Assembly: GCA_028291945.1 (NCBI GenBank)
Contig: JAQGNH010000229.1
Span: 1-64,000 of the forward strand
Direction: 5' to 3'
DNA length: 64,000 nucleotides
Origin: Betaproteobacteria bacterium
GTDB lineage: Bacteria; Pseudomonadota; Gammaproteobacteria; Burkholderiales; SG8-41
A model generated the notes under the pieces. That model made no database searches. It saw nothing but the letters and a program-made list of their open reading frames with translations, and was not told the origin of the DNA. The first letter of the stretch is position 1. The number at the start of each line of letters is the position of its first letter. Both the position numbers and the translations under genes were made by a program. This document shows positions 1 to 9,160 of this stretch, piece after piece.

Positions 1-847
1 GCGTGCAGATCGCGTTTTTCATTTTTAGCAGCGGGTAGTTTGCGTCGTAGACCGGCTCGCTATCGTATACGTCGATCGCGGCTCTCCCAGGACGCCCGTT
101 CTTGAGCGCCTGCTCGAGCGCGCCGGCTGCGATGATAGGGCCCCGGCTGGTATTCACGATCAGCGCCGTGGGTTTCATACGCGCGAGATCCTGCGCCGTG
201 ACGATGCCGCGCGTGTCCTTGTTGAGCGGCAGGTGCAGTCTGATGATGTCGGCGGTCTCGAAGAATGCTTCACGGGTTGCCGGCACCGCGTATCCCGCCT
301 CTGTCGCTTTTGCGGTTGAGGCCTCGCGACCCCAGCACGTGACTTTCATGCCGAATGCCCGGCCCACTCCGGCGACGATGCTACCAATGCGTCCGTAGGC
401 GTATACGCCGAGTGTCCTGCCATTCAGCCCTACGCCGACGGTGCTCTGCCACTTACCCTCCTTCATGTGCTGCACTTCTTCTGGTATGTGGCGCAGCCCC
501 GCCAGAATGATCGCCCACGTGAGCTCAGCCGTAGGGTTCGGGCCGCCGCCGCCACCGGCTGATACGACGATGCCTTTCTCGGTGCACGCGGCGAGATCGA
601 TGTGATATGCGTTCTTGCCGGTCTGGCTGATGAGCTTCAGCTTGGGCAAACGCTCGATGATCGTCCGTGGAAACGGCGAGCGCTGCTGCGTCAGAACGAC
701 TGCCTCTGCGTCCTTCAGCCGTGCTGCGAGCTTCTCCGGGTCTTTTTGCGTGTCGTTGTAAACGGTGACATCGTGATCTTTCAGCTGCGGATAAGCCTTC
801 GTCTTTGCAAATGCGCCCTGGTAATCGTCGATCACTGCGATTTTCAT
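1..847 (-). CDS. D-2-hydroxyacid dehydrogenase family protein (3' end outside window)
   Basis: NAD-dependent dehydrogenase of the D-isomer 2-hydroxyacid (SerA-like) family. It is absent from the ORF track because its stop lies beyond base 1; I translated 282 codons by hand from the ATG at 847. The nucleotide-binding turn GVYAYGRIG is at about residues 147-155. The substrate-domain motif NTSRGPII carries the catalytic Arg (about 235) and VYDSEP the catalytic Glu (about 264). The catalytic His would lie off the window. A run of five glycines (SAGGGGGP, about 96-103) precedes the cofactor domain. The substrate cannot be told; phosphoglycerate or another 2-oxoacid is possible. It ends a minus-strand run behind the two MFS genes but is separated from them by 43 bp. 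Confidence 0.88.
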   Translation of the reverse strand, partial: MKIAVIDDYQGAFAKTKAYPQLKDHDVTVYNDTQKDPEKLAARLKDAEAVVLTQQRSPFPRTIIERLPKLKLISQTGKNAYHIDLAACTEKGIVVSAGGGGGPNPTAELTWAIILAGLRHIPEEVQHMKEGKWQSTVGVGLNGRTLGVYAYGRIGSIVAGVGRAFGMKVTCWGREASTAKATEAGYAVPATREAFFETADIIRLHLPLNKDTRGIVTAQDLARMKPTALIVNTSRGPIIAAGALEQALKNGRPGRAAIDVYDSEPVYDANYPLLKMKNAICT

Positions 848-890
848 GCGCCGCCTTCCGGGAAAATGCGTCGATTATATGCTGCGTCCA

Positions 891-2054
891 TTAGCTTGGC
901 GGAGTGCGCGTCAGGCGGCGCTGCGCCCGTCGGCTCAAGAGGCCGCCTGCACCGAGTATCGCAGCGTTGGCGACAAACACCGGCGCTAGGCCGAAAGCAG
1001 TTCCGAGCGAGCCGAAGAGCATCGGCACAGCGATGTGCGTGAAATTATTGATCATGAGCCGCAAGCCGAGCGCTTCTCCCGAGCGACCGGGCGGCGCTCT
1101 ATCGTAAATCAGCATGAGACTCACGGGTTGGCTGCAGCCCATCCCGAGTCCGAGCACGAACGCCATCACAGCCAGAAGGATCGGCGTCTCGAATATCGGG
1201 AACAGCACATACGCGGCGGCCCCCATATAGAGCGACCCCACCAGCACGGTGTCTGCGCCGTAGCGCTTGACGAGCCGCGGCATGATGAGCCGTACCACGA
1301 ACGCAGCAACAGCGAACATGCCCAGGATGATGCCGATCACAGAAGCGGAAAGACCGATCGCGCGGCCGTAGATCGGCATATAGAACTGGAAAAGGTCGGT
1401 ACCCGTCAGCACGATACCGCTGGTGATCAATGTTTGCCGCAACGGTACGTTCTTCAAAAGACTCGCCGAATACGAGGCGTGGTCGTCATCACGGCGCGAG
1501 TGCTCCGTGTGCGACGACGGCACGCGCAGGTAGAGGGTCACGATTGCGGCGCTAAACGTCACCGCAGCAAGGACCAGGTAAGACGGTGCGTACCCCAGAT
1601 GGTCGATCGAAAAGCCGACCAGCAGCGGCCCCGCGAAGCTGCCGCCGGCCATGACCAGGCCATAGTTGCTGAAATTTTTGGCTCGTGAGTCGGCGTCACT
1701 CAAGTCCCCGATGAGATTCTGGGCGCACACGTTGTAGAACACCCACGAGGCGCCCATGAGTGCCGCAGACACGTATAGCGCGGCCAGGTTGGGGAAAAAA
1801 TAAGGCACCAGTAGACCTAGAGCAACGCCCACCGAGCCGCCCACCATCGGCGTTCGCACTCCGAGCCGGTCGGTCAGCTTGCCCGCGTACAGGCCGAACA
1901 TCAACGGAAATACCGAGAACATCGCGGCGAGAACGCCAATATAAAATTGCGGCACTCCGAGATCCACAGCAAACAAAGTGACGATGACGCGACTGCCGCG
2001 GTAGGACGTCATGTTAAGCAGCACGATCAACAGCACCAGGTAGACGGGCGGCAC
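891..2054 (-). CDS. MFS transporter (second of a tandem paralogous pair)
   Basis: Integral membrane carrier of the major facilitator superfamily, 387 aa with about twelve hydrophobic segments. The loop between TM2 and TM3 holds the family signature as AGKLTDRLGVRTP. It reads from a GTG start 2 bp after the stop of the upstream MFS gene, so the two are almost certainly co-transcribed. The two proteins are similar along their length: LYAGKLTDRLGVRTPMVGG here matches VYAGRVSDHYGVRMPVVGG there, and PPGRSGEALGLRLMINN matches PPGRAGETIGLRIAINN. This points to tandem duplication. The substrate is unknown; efflux of a small organic compound is only a family-level guess. Confidence 0.85.
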   Translation of the reverse strand: MPPVYLVLLIVLLNMTSYRGSRVIVTLFAVDLGVPQFYIGVLAAMFSVFPLMFGLYAGKLTDRLGVRTPMVGGSVGVALGLLVPYFFPNLAALYVSAALMGASWVFYNVCAQNLIGDLSDADSRAKNFSNYGLVMAGGSFAGPLLVGFSIDHLGYAPSYLVLAAVTFSAAIVTLYLRVPSSHTEHSRRDDDHASYSASLLKNVPLRQTLITSGIVLTGTDLFQFYMPIYGRAIGLSASVIGIILGMFAVAAFVVRLIMPRLVKRYGADTVLVGSLYMGAAAYVLFPIFETPILLAVMAFVLGLGMGCSQPVSLMLIYDRAPPGRSGEALGLRLMINNFTHIAVPMLFGSLGTAFGLAPVFVANAAILGAGGLLSRRAQRRLTRTPPS

Positions 2055-2056
2055 TG

Positions 2057-3226
2057 CTATGCCCCGCGCCGGTGGCTCATGTACGCTCCCACGCCGAGCA
2101 TCGCCGAGCTCAACCAGAACACCGGGCCGATGCCGAGCACCGAGCCCAACCCGCCCATTGCAGTCGGCACGACGACATGCATGGAATTGTTGATCGCGAT
2201 ACGCAGACCTATCGTTTCCCCCGCACGGCCTGGCGGCGAGTAGTTATAAGCGAGAATGACCGAAAGCGGCTGACCCATCGCCATGCCCAGCCCCAGCGCG
2301 AAGCTGATCGCGCCGAGTGCATAACCATTCGTCACCAAAGGTATCAGCACGAAAGTCGCTGCCGCCGTCGCGATCGAGCCAACAAGAGCCGGTTCTTCTC
2401 CCACTCGACTGACTATCAGCGGCATGATTGCGCGCGTCACAAAGCCTGCCACCGCGAATGAGCCCAGCACGAGCCCGATCGCAGACGCCGACAATCCGAG
2501 GTCGTGACCATAGAGTGGCATGTACAGCTGAAACAGGTCGAGCCCTGTCATCACCACCGCGCTGGCGATGAAAACACGTCTCAGGTTCGGGACGCGCATG
2601 AGATCTATCATGCGGCGGTTCGCCCTGCCTGCGGCAGCGCCGGCTCCCTTCGGGAAGCTCTTCGCGGTGAAAACCAGTCCGACCAGCGCTGTCGAGCTCA
2701 GCAAACCCAGCCAGAGATACGTCGCAACGTATCCAGCATGGTCGATTGCGAAGCCGGCGACGACCGGACCAAGAAAATCAGCCGTCGAGACGACCAGCGC
2801 GTACGAGTTGATATTGCGCGTGCGTGCCGCTCCACCCGCAAGTGAACCGGTCAGCGTCTGCAGCCCCACCTGAACGAAGATGAATCCGGTCCCAGTAATA
2901 GCTGCGGAGATAAAAACCGCCGCGAGGCCGGGCCAGAAGTACGGCAACAGGATGCCTGCGACCGACATGATGACGCCGCCCACGACCGGCATGCGCACAC
3001 CGTAATGATCGGAGACACGCCCGGCGTACACCGCAAGCACAAGCGCAAAAAGTCCATACGTTGAAAGCAGCAGGCCGATCTCGAACGGCTTCGCGCCAAG
3101 CTCGAGCGCATAGAGGGTGTTCAAAACGCGCGCGCCCTTGTAACCGCTGTTCCACAGGAGGATTAGAGCGAAGAGCTGGTAGAGCCGAATGCGAGGTGTT
3201 TCCGCAGCGAAGCGTTCGTTGTTCAT
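2057..3226 (-). CDS. MFS transporter (first of a tandem paralogous pair)
   Basis: Major facilitator superfamily permease of 389 aa and the upstream partner of the following MFS gene. It has about twelve predicted transmembrane helices and the TM2-TM3 motif AGRVSDHYGVRMP. The ATG at 3226 follows a 77 bp gap shared with the divergent MFS gene at 3304. It pairs with the gene at 891-2054 as a tandem duplicate; two half-size or heteromeric transporters are conceivable, but each is full length. No substrate-determining neighbour is present, so function stays at the level of secondary transporter. Confidence 0.85.
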   Translation of the reverse strand: MNNERFAAETPRIRLYQLFALILLWNSGYKGARVLNTLYALELGAKPFEIGLLLSTYGLFALVLAVYAGRVSDHYGVRMPVVGGVIMSVAGILLPYFWPGLAAVFISAAITGTGFIFVQVGLQTLTGSLAGGAARTRNINSYALVVSTADFLGPVVAGFAIDHAGYVATYLWLGLLSSTALVGLVFTAKSFPKGAGAAAGRANRRMIDLMRVPNLRRVFIASAVVMTGLDLFQLYMPLYGHDLGLSASAIGLVLGSFAVAGFVTRAIMPLIVSRVGEEPALVGSIATAAATFVLIPLVTNGYALGAISFALGLGMAMGQPLSVILAYNYSPPGRAGETIGLRIAINNSMHVVVPTAMGGLGSVLGIGPVFWLSSAMLGVGAYMSHRRGA

Positions 3227-3303
3227 TGCTGGCTCCGATTGTAGCGCGCGAGGATGTGGGCGAAGCGCGATAGAATTGCGCCTTTTCTCGCATTCCGGAC
3301 TCC

Positions 3304-4554
3304 GTGCGGCTTACCATCTTCCGGGCGCTGAAGCATCGCAACTTCGCGCTGTTTACGTCGGGCCAGGTGTGCGCGCTCATCGGCTACTGGATGCAGTCGA
3401 TTGCACAAAGCTGGCTGCTGTACCGCATGACGGGCTCGGCGACGCTGCTCGGCGTGCTGGGCTTTGCCGGAAGCGTGCCCATTCTTCTGCTCGCGCCACT
3501 CGCAGGCTTGTGGTCCGACCGCGCGAACCTTCATCGCACGATGTTCGCCACGCAAGTCCTCGAGATGCTGCAGGCTCTATCGCTTGCAGCCCTCGCGATC
3601 TCCGGACTTATCGCGCCCTGGCACATCATCACGCTGTCGATGCTGATGGGCGTGCTCGTCGCGATCGAGATCCCGATGCGTCACGCCTATCTTCTGGAGC
3701 TCGTTGGCGGCAAGCAGGATCTACCGAATGCAATAGCGGTCACTTCACTCATAGGCAATACCGGACGCCTGATCGGCCCGGCTCTGGCCGGGATCGTCAT
3801 TGCCGCTTACGGGGAACCCGCATGCTTCGCGATTAACGCCCTCACGTACGTTGGGGTACTCGTGAGCTTCATGATGATTCGCGTCCGGGCGAGTCCACGG
3901 CCCGCCACCCATGCACCGGTCCTCAGCGGCCTGCGCGAAGGCTTCAACTATGTTTGGCGCTCGGTACCGATACGGCTGCTGCTGAGCGTGCTTGCCGTGG
4001 TGAGCCTTCTCGCCACCCCTTACATGACGCTGATGCCGGTGCTCGTGCGCGAAGTCTACGGCGGCGGCGCGAACGTGATGGGATTTCTAGTGGGTGCGGC
4101 CGGGTTCGGCGCGCTTTCGGGGACACTGTTTCTCGCGTCGCGCGCGAATGTACGAGGTCTCGTGCGCATCATTTCATACGCGAGCATCGCAGCGGGCGCT
4201 GCGCTCGCCCTCCTCTCGTGGGCCGGTGCCGTATCCGTCGTGTTACCCCTGCTCGCGATTATTGGATTTGGCATACTGGTGACCTCGGTATCGGTGAACA
4301 TGATCCTGCAAACGATCGTCGATGATGACAAGCGAGGACGCGTGATGAGCCTCTACACCGTTGCGTTCCTCGGCGCGTCGCCGCTCGGCGCCATTGCGGC
4401 GGGTGCCATGGCGGACCGGATCGGGGTCGCGCTGACGCTGACTGCCGGCGGCATATCCTGCGCACTCGCCGGGCTTTACCTTGCGTACAAGCGCGCTGAA
4501 ATCCGACGCCACATGCTGCCGATCTACGCAAAACTCGGCATCGCGGCGCGCTAG
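3304..4554 (+). CDS. MFS transporter, EntS/MFS_3-like
   Basis: A third major facilitator protein, 416 aa, divergent from the tandem pair and not a close relative of them. The N-terminus (FRALKHRNFALFTSGQ) and the TM2-TM3 region LAGLWSDRANLHRTM resemble the MFS_3 branch that includes EntS-type exporters. About twelve hydrophobic helices are visible. It starts with GTG at 3304; a possible -10 (TAGAAT) lies near 3270. The name EntS would be over-interpretation because no siderophore genes are near. The following thioesterase gene is 92 bp downstream on the same strand. Confidence 0.83.
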   Translation: MRLTIFRALKHRNFALFTSGQVCALIGYWMQSIAQSWLLYRMTGSATLLGVLGFAGSVPILLLAPLAGLWSDRANLHRTMFATQVLEMLQALSLAALAISGLIAPWHIITLSMLMGVLVAIEIPMRHAYLLELVGGKQDLPNAIAVTSLIGNTGRLIGPALAGIVIAAYGEPACFAINALTYVGVLVSFMMIRVRASPRPATHAPVLSGLREGFNYVWRSVPIRLLLSVLAVVSLLATPYMTLMPVLVREVYGGGANVMGFLVGAAGFGALSGTLFLASRANVRGLVRIISYASIAAGAALALLSWAGAVSVVLPLLAIIGFGILVTSVSVNMILQTIVDDDKRGRVMSLYTVAFLGASPLGAIAAGAMADRIGVALTLTAGGISCALAGLYLAYKRAEIRRHMLPIYAKLGIAAR

Positions 4555-4646
4555 CAAGTGCTTTGTCTGAAGAAGGTGAACACTCATTCCGGAAACGCAC
4601 ATGCTTGCCGCAATTCGTCGCTGTTTTCTGCGTAGATGCGTGGTGA

Positions 4647-5639
4647 GTGAACCATCAGGCTCCAAACGTCGTGTCTTCAAAACAATCCTCTGATGCTCGC
4701 ATAGACCCCCAACGCCTCAGCGAGCGCGTGCTCGCCGCGCTCGCGGCGAACCGCCAGCCGGGCTTTCACCTGCCAGGCTATTTTCTCGAACTGACCTGGC
4801 CGCGAATCGGGAAAACGGACATCGAGCACGCGTTGAAAGCAGGTCCGCACTGTCGCGGTATAGACGGCAGCGTGCACCCGACTGCGCTGGCAATACTCGT
4901 CGACTCGGCATTGGCAACTGCGCCGCGGCTCGCCATCGAGCCAGGAGCGAGGCAGGCCACAGTGCATCTGAGCATTCAGTACACCGGTCACGCGCCGCGT
5001 GGCGATATGAGCATGGTAGCGCGGCTCGAGGGGTTCTTTGCGGGCGACGCTGTGCCGCACGCACTCACGCGCGGAGTGCTCTCGAGCGATGGACAGATCG
5101 TTGCTTACGCAAACGGCACGTTCATGGTGTTGCCGCCACCGTCGGGCGTCAAGCTGGCACCGCTGCCGTGGCAAAGGCAAGGGGAGGCCGCTGCCGCTCC
5201 ACTCGATCTGCAAGACCTCGACACGAATGAGCGCACAGTGTTGCATGCCGCTGAAGCCGCGCGATCGAGCACGAATTCGGAGCGTGCATTCATCGAGCAC
5301 TTCTGGGGAATATCGCCAAGGCAGACGCAATCAGGATCGGTCTGCCGCGTAAAAGTCACCCCCCAGATCGGGAACCGCGTGGGTCACGTGCAGGGTGGGC
5401 TACTGTTCGGGCTCGCGCAAGCGACTGCCAGCGCCGCAGTGCCGCGCCATCCCGCAGTGTCGAACATTTCCGCGTGGTATATCAGTCCCGGTCAGGGGAG
5501 CGTGCTGAAAGTGCGATCGAAAGTGATGCACGCGGGGCGCAGCTTTTCAGTCGTTCGCACCGAAATCAGGAATGCAGACGGAACGCGGGTGCTCGAAGCA
5601 GTGAGCAATCATGCTGCGCACGTTACCCGCAAGCCGTGA
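4647..5639 (+). CDS. PaaI-family acyl-CoA thioesterase, double hotdog
   Basis: Probable thioesterase hydrolysing acyl- or aroyl-CoA thioesters in the cytoplasm. The 330 aa protein appears to hold two hotdog folds. The first (about residues 40-165) contains HPTALAILVDSAL followed by TVHLSIQYTGHAPRGD. The second (about 215-325) contains GHVQGGLLFGLAQATAS followed by WYISPGQGSVLKVRSKV. Both show the helix-then-strand pattern of the family, and GGLLFGLAQ is the hotdog helix with its usual glycines. The start is GTG at 4647. The single-hotdog PaaI is about 140 aa, so this is a duplicated form. Neighbours give no pathway. Confidence 0.78.
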   Translation: MNHQAPNVVSSKQSSDARIDPQRLSERVLAALAANRQPGFHLPGYFLELTWPRIGKTDIEHALKAGPHCRGIDGSVHPTALAILVDSALATAPRLAIEPGARQATVHLSIQYTGHAPRGDMSMVARLEGFFAGDAVPHALTRGVLSSDGQIVAYANGTFMVLPPPSGVKLAPLPWQRQGEAAAAPLDLQDLDTNERTVLHAAEAARSSTNSERAFIEHFWGISPRQTQSGSVCRVKVTPQIGNRVGHVQGGLLFGLAQATASAAVPRHPAVSNISAWYISPGQGSVLKVRSKVMHAGRSFSVVRTEIRNADGTRVLEAVSNHAAHVTRKP

Positions 5640-5653
5640 GCCGGCGGCGGTGC

Positions 5654-5851
5654 TTACGAGCCGCTTTTGGAACCGGCTTCGTTGCGCCAGCGTTCCCAGG
5701 CGGCACGCTGGTCCTCGCGTATGGTGTCGTCCTCGAGCATGCTGCGCACGAGCGCGGTCACATCGGATTCGTAACCACCCTTGCGCTTCTCGATCTCCCA
5801 CTTGTGCCCCGCAGGAAAAACCGGCGACTTGGGAAAGCGATGCCATCTCAT
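5654..5851 (-). CDS. small hypothetical protein, 65 aa
   Basis: I do not recognise this gene. It encodes a short, charged, soluble protein starting MRWHRFPKSPVFPAGHKWEI and ending in a Ser/Gly tail. The middle (VTALVRSMLEDDTIREDQRAAWERWRNE) looks like an amphipathic helix. It converges on the thioesterase gene with a 14 bp gap. Codon use (GC-rich third positions) looks coding, and no overlapping gene competes, so I keep it despite its size. No signal peptide or membrane segment. Confidence 0.5.
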   Translation of the reverse strand: MRWHRFPKSPVFPAGHKWEIEKRKGGYESDVTALVRSMLEDDTIREDQRAAWERWRNEAGSKSGS

Positions 5852-6001
5852 GATGCTTGGAGTCCTTTACGAGGAGGCCGTACGTTACTCGGCGCGAATA
5901 CCTGCGTCAACCCGTCAGCGGTCGGCGGAAAGAATGCTCCGCAATCCTTACGTTCCGCGCCGATCTCGGATGCGAGTGGCTCCGAGACTCGAGTGGTTAC
6001 G

Positions 6002-6036
6002 GCTGACCGCTGACGGCCTACGTCTTAGCTGACCGC
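6002..6036. repeat. short intergenic GCTGACCGC repeats
   Basis: Two copies of GCTGACCGC (6002-6010 and 6028-6036) with a degenerate TGACGGC between them, in the 193 bp gap between the small ORF and the DUF4340 gene. The same heptamer, in reverse complement, is in tandem at 18468-18495, and one further copy lies near 21889. Function unknown. Confidence 0.5.
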
Positions 6037-6044
6037 AGACGAGC

Positions 6045-7229
6045 TTACCGCTTGCCCTTGCCCGGTTTCGCCTTCGCGCGTGTGGACTGGGCAGGACCGC
6101 CGTCCTCGGCATCCGGCTTACGCTGCGCCAACATCTGCTCGCGCGTCTTCAGCAGAGGCGCGATCTGCTTTGCCTCTACGACATACGTCCACTGCGCAAG
6201 CGCCTTCTCACGTCCCACGCGTGACTCGAGCCTCTTGCGAGTTTCTGCAAAATCCTTGTCGCGTTGTCCTTTCTGTTCGGCCTTTTCATCTTTTTCGGCC
6301 TGACGCTCGCGCGGCGCCTCACCCGACACAGTCACACCGACGAGATAGTCCTCGCCGCTTGTGGCTTTCCCTATACGCAGCGTATAGATCAGATTGTCGA
6401 ACGTCTCGGCAGTCACCGTGCCCCGCGAAGGATTGTCGGGCTTGACGTCGAGGGCCACGTCATTGAACGTCAGATTGCCAAGCGCGTTAACCGCGCCCAC
6501 AGCGGAGCTCGCATCGAGATCGCCGCCGCCGGCAAACTTCCACTGACCCCACTCGACATCGCGCGTGATCTTCCAGGGCGTGCCGCCTTCATTCGCGACG
6601 GCCAGCGTCTTGATGCGATCGGCTTTGAAAAAATCCTTGTCCAGCCAGCGGCCGGGTTGTGCCTCCGCAATACTGAGCGGATCCGAGACGACGACCACGC
6701 GATCCTTGCCCTCGAGAAAACGCACGTAGCGCCCGGCCGGTACTCCGTTCTGCGCATTGGGCAGGGGATTGCCCGGATCCTTCTTGAGAATGATCTTGCC
6801 GAGAACAACGTTCGCGAGCAGTTTGCCCGCCGCGTCCCTGAGCTCGATCTGTGTGCCGGCGCCTTCGCCCTTGCCGGGTTCCACGAGCTCGACTCGGGGT
6901 AGGAGCGATTCCCCAATGACCTCGGACTGGACAACTTTGAGGTCCGCGAGCTTGATGATCAGATCACTGATTGCTTTGAAATCGGCGGGGTAGCCGTTGC
7001 GCTCCTGCACGACCCAACTGTTTTCCTTGCGGATGAGCGTCACGGCGGATTTGGCACTGCGCAGCTGGATCTGCGCCACATCAGCCACTTTGAGGCTGGG
7101 CAACAGCTTTGCGCCTATTTTTGCTCCGCTGGCCCTGTAATCCGAGATGTCCTGCCAGAACAGGGCGAAGCCGGCTCCGCCCAGTACGATCAAGGCAAGC
7201 ACGAGTATCAGGAACTGTTTGCGGGTCAT
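6045..7229 (-). CDS. DUF4340 domain-containing protein (GldG-associated)
   Basis: Membrane-anchored protein of 394 aa with one N-terminal transmembrane helix (ILVLALIVLGGAGFALFW, about residues 7-24) and a large periplasmic part. The repeated pattern (KSAVTLIRKENSWVVQERNGYPAD, later WKITRDVEWGQWKFAGG) is typical of DUF4340. The C-terminus is rich in Lys, Glu and Arg. It is the last gene of a four-gene cassette with a GldA-like ATPase, GldF-like permease and GldG-like protein. In many proteobacteria DUF4340 accompanies this cassette; the transported substrate is not established. Gap to the GldG-like gene is 28 bp. Confidence 0.8.
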   Translation of the reverse strand: MTRKQFLILVLALIVLGGAGFALFWQDISDYRASGAKIGAKLLPSLKVADVAQIQLRSAKSAVTLIRKENSWVVQERNGYPADFKAISDLIIKLADLKVVQSEVIGESLLPRVELVEPGKGEGAGTQIELRDAAGKLLANVVLGKIILKKDPGNPLPNAQNGVPAGRYVRFLEGKDRVVVVSDPLSIAEAQPGRWLDKDFFKADRIKTLAVANEGGTPWKITRDVEWGQWKFAGGGDLDASSAVGAVNALGNLTFNDVALDVKPDNPSRGTVTAETFDNLIYTLRIGKATSGEDYLVGVTVSGEAPRERQAEKDEKAEQKGQRDKDFAETRKRLESRVGREKALAQWTYVVEAKQIAPLLKTREQMLAQRKPDAEDGGPAQSTRAKAKPGKGKR

Positions 7230-7257
7230 TCAACGATCTCCGTATCGGCCTGCGCCA

Positions 7258-9156
7258 TCACGCCGGTCTCTGAGCCGCCGCGATTCTTCGTCGCTTGGCA
7301 AACGCAAGGGCGAGCCCGGCAAGCGCGACCAGTAAGGGCACCAGACCGATGTTGACCACCTTGGTCCAGAACTGAAGCCGTTCGCTCTCCACACGCAGGT
7401 TCTTGCGCACCTCTTTGAGCTGCACACGACTCTCGGCCGCTTTCTTGCGAAAGTTGTCGATCTCGGATTGCTGCTCGGCTGTGAGTATCGCGCTCGTTCC
7501 GACCCCGGGTTTTCCTTTCTGCAGCGCCTGCAGCTTCTCCTGAGTTTGGTTGACGCTGTCTTCGAGCTCCTTGATCTTGCCGAGATACTGCTGTTGTGCG
7601 CGGCTCTCCATCCTCTGGATGACAGTGAGAGGGCGGGTAAACGACGCCCGGCTGCGCAGGCTCATCAGGTTCTGATCGCCTGAGAATTGCTCGACCAGCC
7701 CCTGCGCGAACGACAGATTTCCATTGCGCGGCACGACAAGTTTCTGGCCGAACATGTCCTGGACCTCGACGGCTGCGCCGTCGGTGAGTAAATCGACATC
7801 CGCAACGAGCACCACCTGGTTCTCTGCAGCCGCTTCGCGCAGATGCGGCACAGCCTTCTCGTCAGTCTTCGGCGTTTCCGCTTTCGGATCCCTCGGCATC
7901 ATCGGGGCCGGCTTGCCATTCGGGAAAGCCGTCTTGAACTTCCCCGCGAGGCGGATCGCAATGGGATTTTCTTCGCCTGAAGGCTGAAAACCACGGGTCG
8001 AAGGCTCGCCGGAAAGCGTCGCGATGATGAGATCGACGAGCATCGAGTTCTTCGAGGTGTGGGCAAGCGCGGTCTCCTTGAGGCCTTCAGCGGGTTTACC
8101 CTTGAACACACCGCTGAACGGCACGAGCATCGTGCCCACCTGGCTCATCACGACATCGTCCTGATTGAGCGCCTCCGGGGGCAACGAGAGCAGTGTTGGC
8201 AACAGCCGTGGACCTGCGCCGCTGGGGTACGTGAGATCGGCTATGACCTGGTTGAGCGGGACATCGATGCCCCACGCCTTGAACAGGGTATACAGCGTCG
8301 ATTGACCCGCCTGCGCTCCGCCGAATGGATTCTGGAGGTCGGGCTGCTGATCGAAATACGCGTACGGATCTACGAACGCGATCAGCTTGCCGCCGCGAAG
8401 GATGAACTGATCGATCGCATACTCGGTTTCCTCGGTGATATTGCGAGGGTGTATGACGAGCAGGACCTTGATGTCATCGTCGATCTTTTTCGCGTCGAGC
8501 TCGACTTTGCGCACGTCGAAATTGCGCTTCAACTCCGAACCGAACACCCACGGTTCGGTCGGCTGCTGTTTCGACATCGGATTCAACGGCCGACCCAGCA
8601 CGGGAAGCGCGCTCATCAGGCCGACGACCGGTTTTTTGGTTGCCGATACCTGAGCGATGGCGCGCGTGATGTCGTATTCGAGCAGGCGCTCGCGGTCGGG
8701 CGACAGGACCGGTATTGCCGCCTTCTGATCGAGGAATGATGCAGAGAGACCCAGGTAGAACTTCTCGCCCGTGTCCGTCTGCTGGCCTTCGACGTTGTCG
8801 AGCTGAGCCGACTCCTCAGCGTCTGAATCCGGCTCGGGGTTGAACCGCTCGATGATCACTTTGCCTTTCGAAGCCGAACGATACTCGTTCAGTATGTCTT
8901 CTACGCGCTGAGCGAACGTCTTCAGAGCGACGGGTACGGCATTGCTGCCCTGCGTATAGTAGAAACGGATACGAACGGGCGCTTCGAGCTTGGAAAGAAT
9001 CGCTTTGGTTCCAGGCGAGAGCGTATACACGTGGCCTTGCGTCAGATCCACCCGCGCGTTGAACGCGCTCACGATGAAATTCGCCGCGACGAGTATGACG
9101 AAGAGGGCGATCAGGCCACCCGCTGAATACCACAGTGTTTCACGAGTACGTTTCAT
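7258..9156 (-). CDS. GldG-family ABC-type transport auxiliary protein
   Basis: Protein of 632 aa resembling GldG / the ABC-type uncharacterised transport system domain. It has an N-terminal transmembrane helix (LIALFVILVAANFIVSAF, about 14-31) followed by VDLTQGHVYTLSPGTKAIL, a very characteristic GldG opening. There is a long periplasmic region, a coiled-coil stretch near 530-590 (KIKELEDSVNQTQEKLQALQ), and a C-terminal helix (VVNIGLVPLLVALAGLALAFA) before a basic tail. It follows the permease gene by 4 bp. Despite the name, gliding is not implied; proteobacterial homologues are of unknown function. Confidence 0.82.
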   Translation of the reverse strand: MKRTRETLWYSAGGLIALFVILVAANFIVSAFNARVDLTQGHVYTLSPGTKAILSKLEAPVRIRFYYTQGSNAVPVALKTFAQRVEDILNEYRSASKGKVIIERFNPEPDSDAEESAQLDNVEGQQTDTGEKFYLGLSASFLDQKAAIPVLSPDRERLLEYDITRAIAQVSATKKPVVGLMSALPVLGRPLNPMSKQQPTEPWVFGSELKRNFDVRKVELDAKKIDDDIKVLLVIHPRNITEETEYAIDQFILRGGKLIAFVDPYAYFDQQPDLQNPFGGAQAGQSTLYTLFKAWGIDVPLNQVIADLTYPSGAGPRLLPTLLSLPPEALNQDDVVMSQVGTMLVPFSGVFKGKPAEGLKETALAHTSKNSMLVDLIIATLSGEPSTRGFQPSGEENPIAIRLAGKFKTAFPNGKPAPMMPRDPKAETPKTDEKAVPHLREAAAENQVVLVADVDLLTDGAAVEVQDMFGQKLVVPRNGNLSFAQGLVEQFSGDQNLMSLRSRASFTRPLTVIQRMESRAQQQYLGKIKELEDSVNQTQEKLQALQKGKPGVGTSAILTAEQQSEIDNFRKKAAESRVQLKEVRKNLRVESERLQFWTKVVNIGLVPLLVALAGLALAFAKRRRIAAAQRPA

Positions 9157-9160
9157 GTCC

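Noticed and set aside
602-1042. ORF 146 aa on the plus strand
   Set aside because: Antisense to the dehydrogenase and the first MFS gene; composition typical of shadow frames.
4555-4646. Terminator between the MFS gene and the thioesterase
   Set aside because: No stem of useful length with a T-run.
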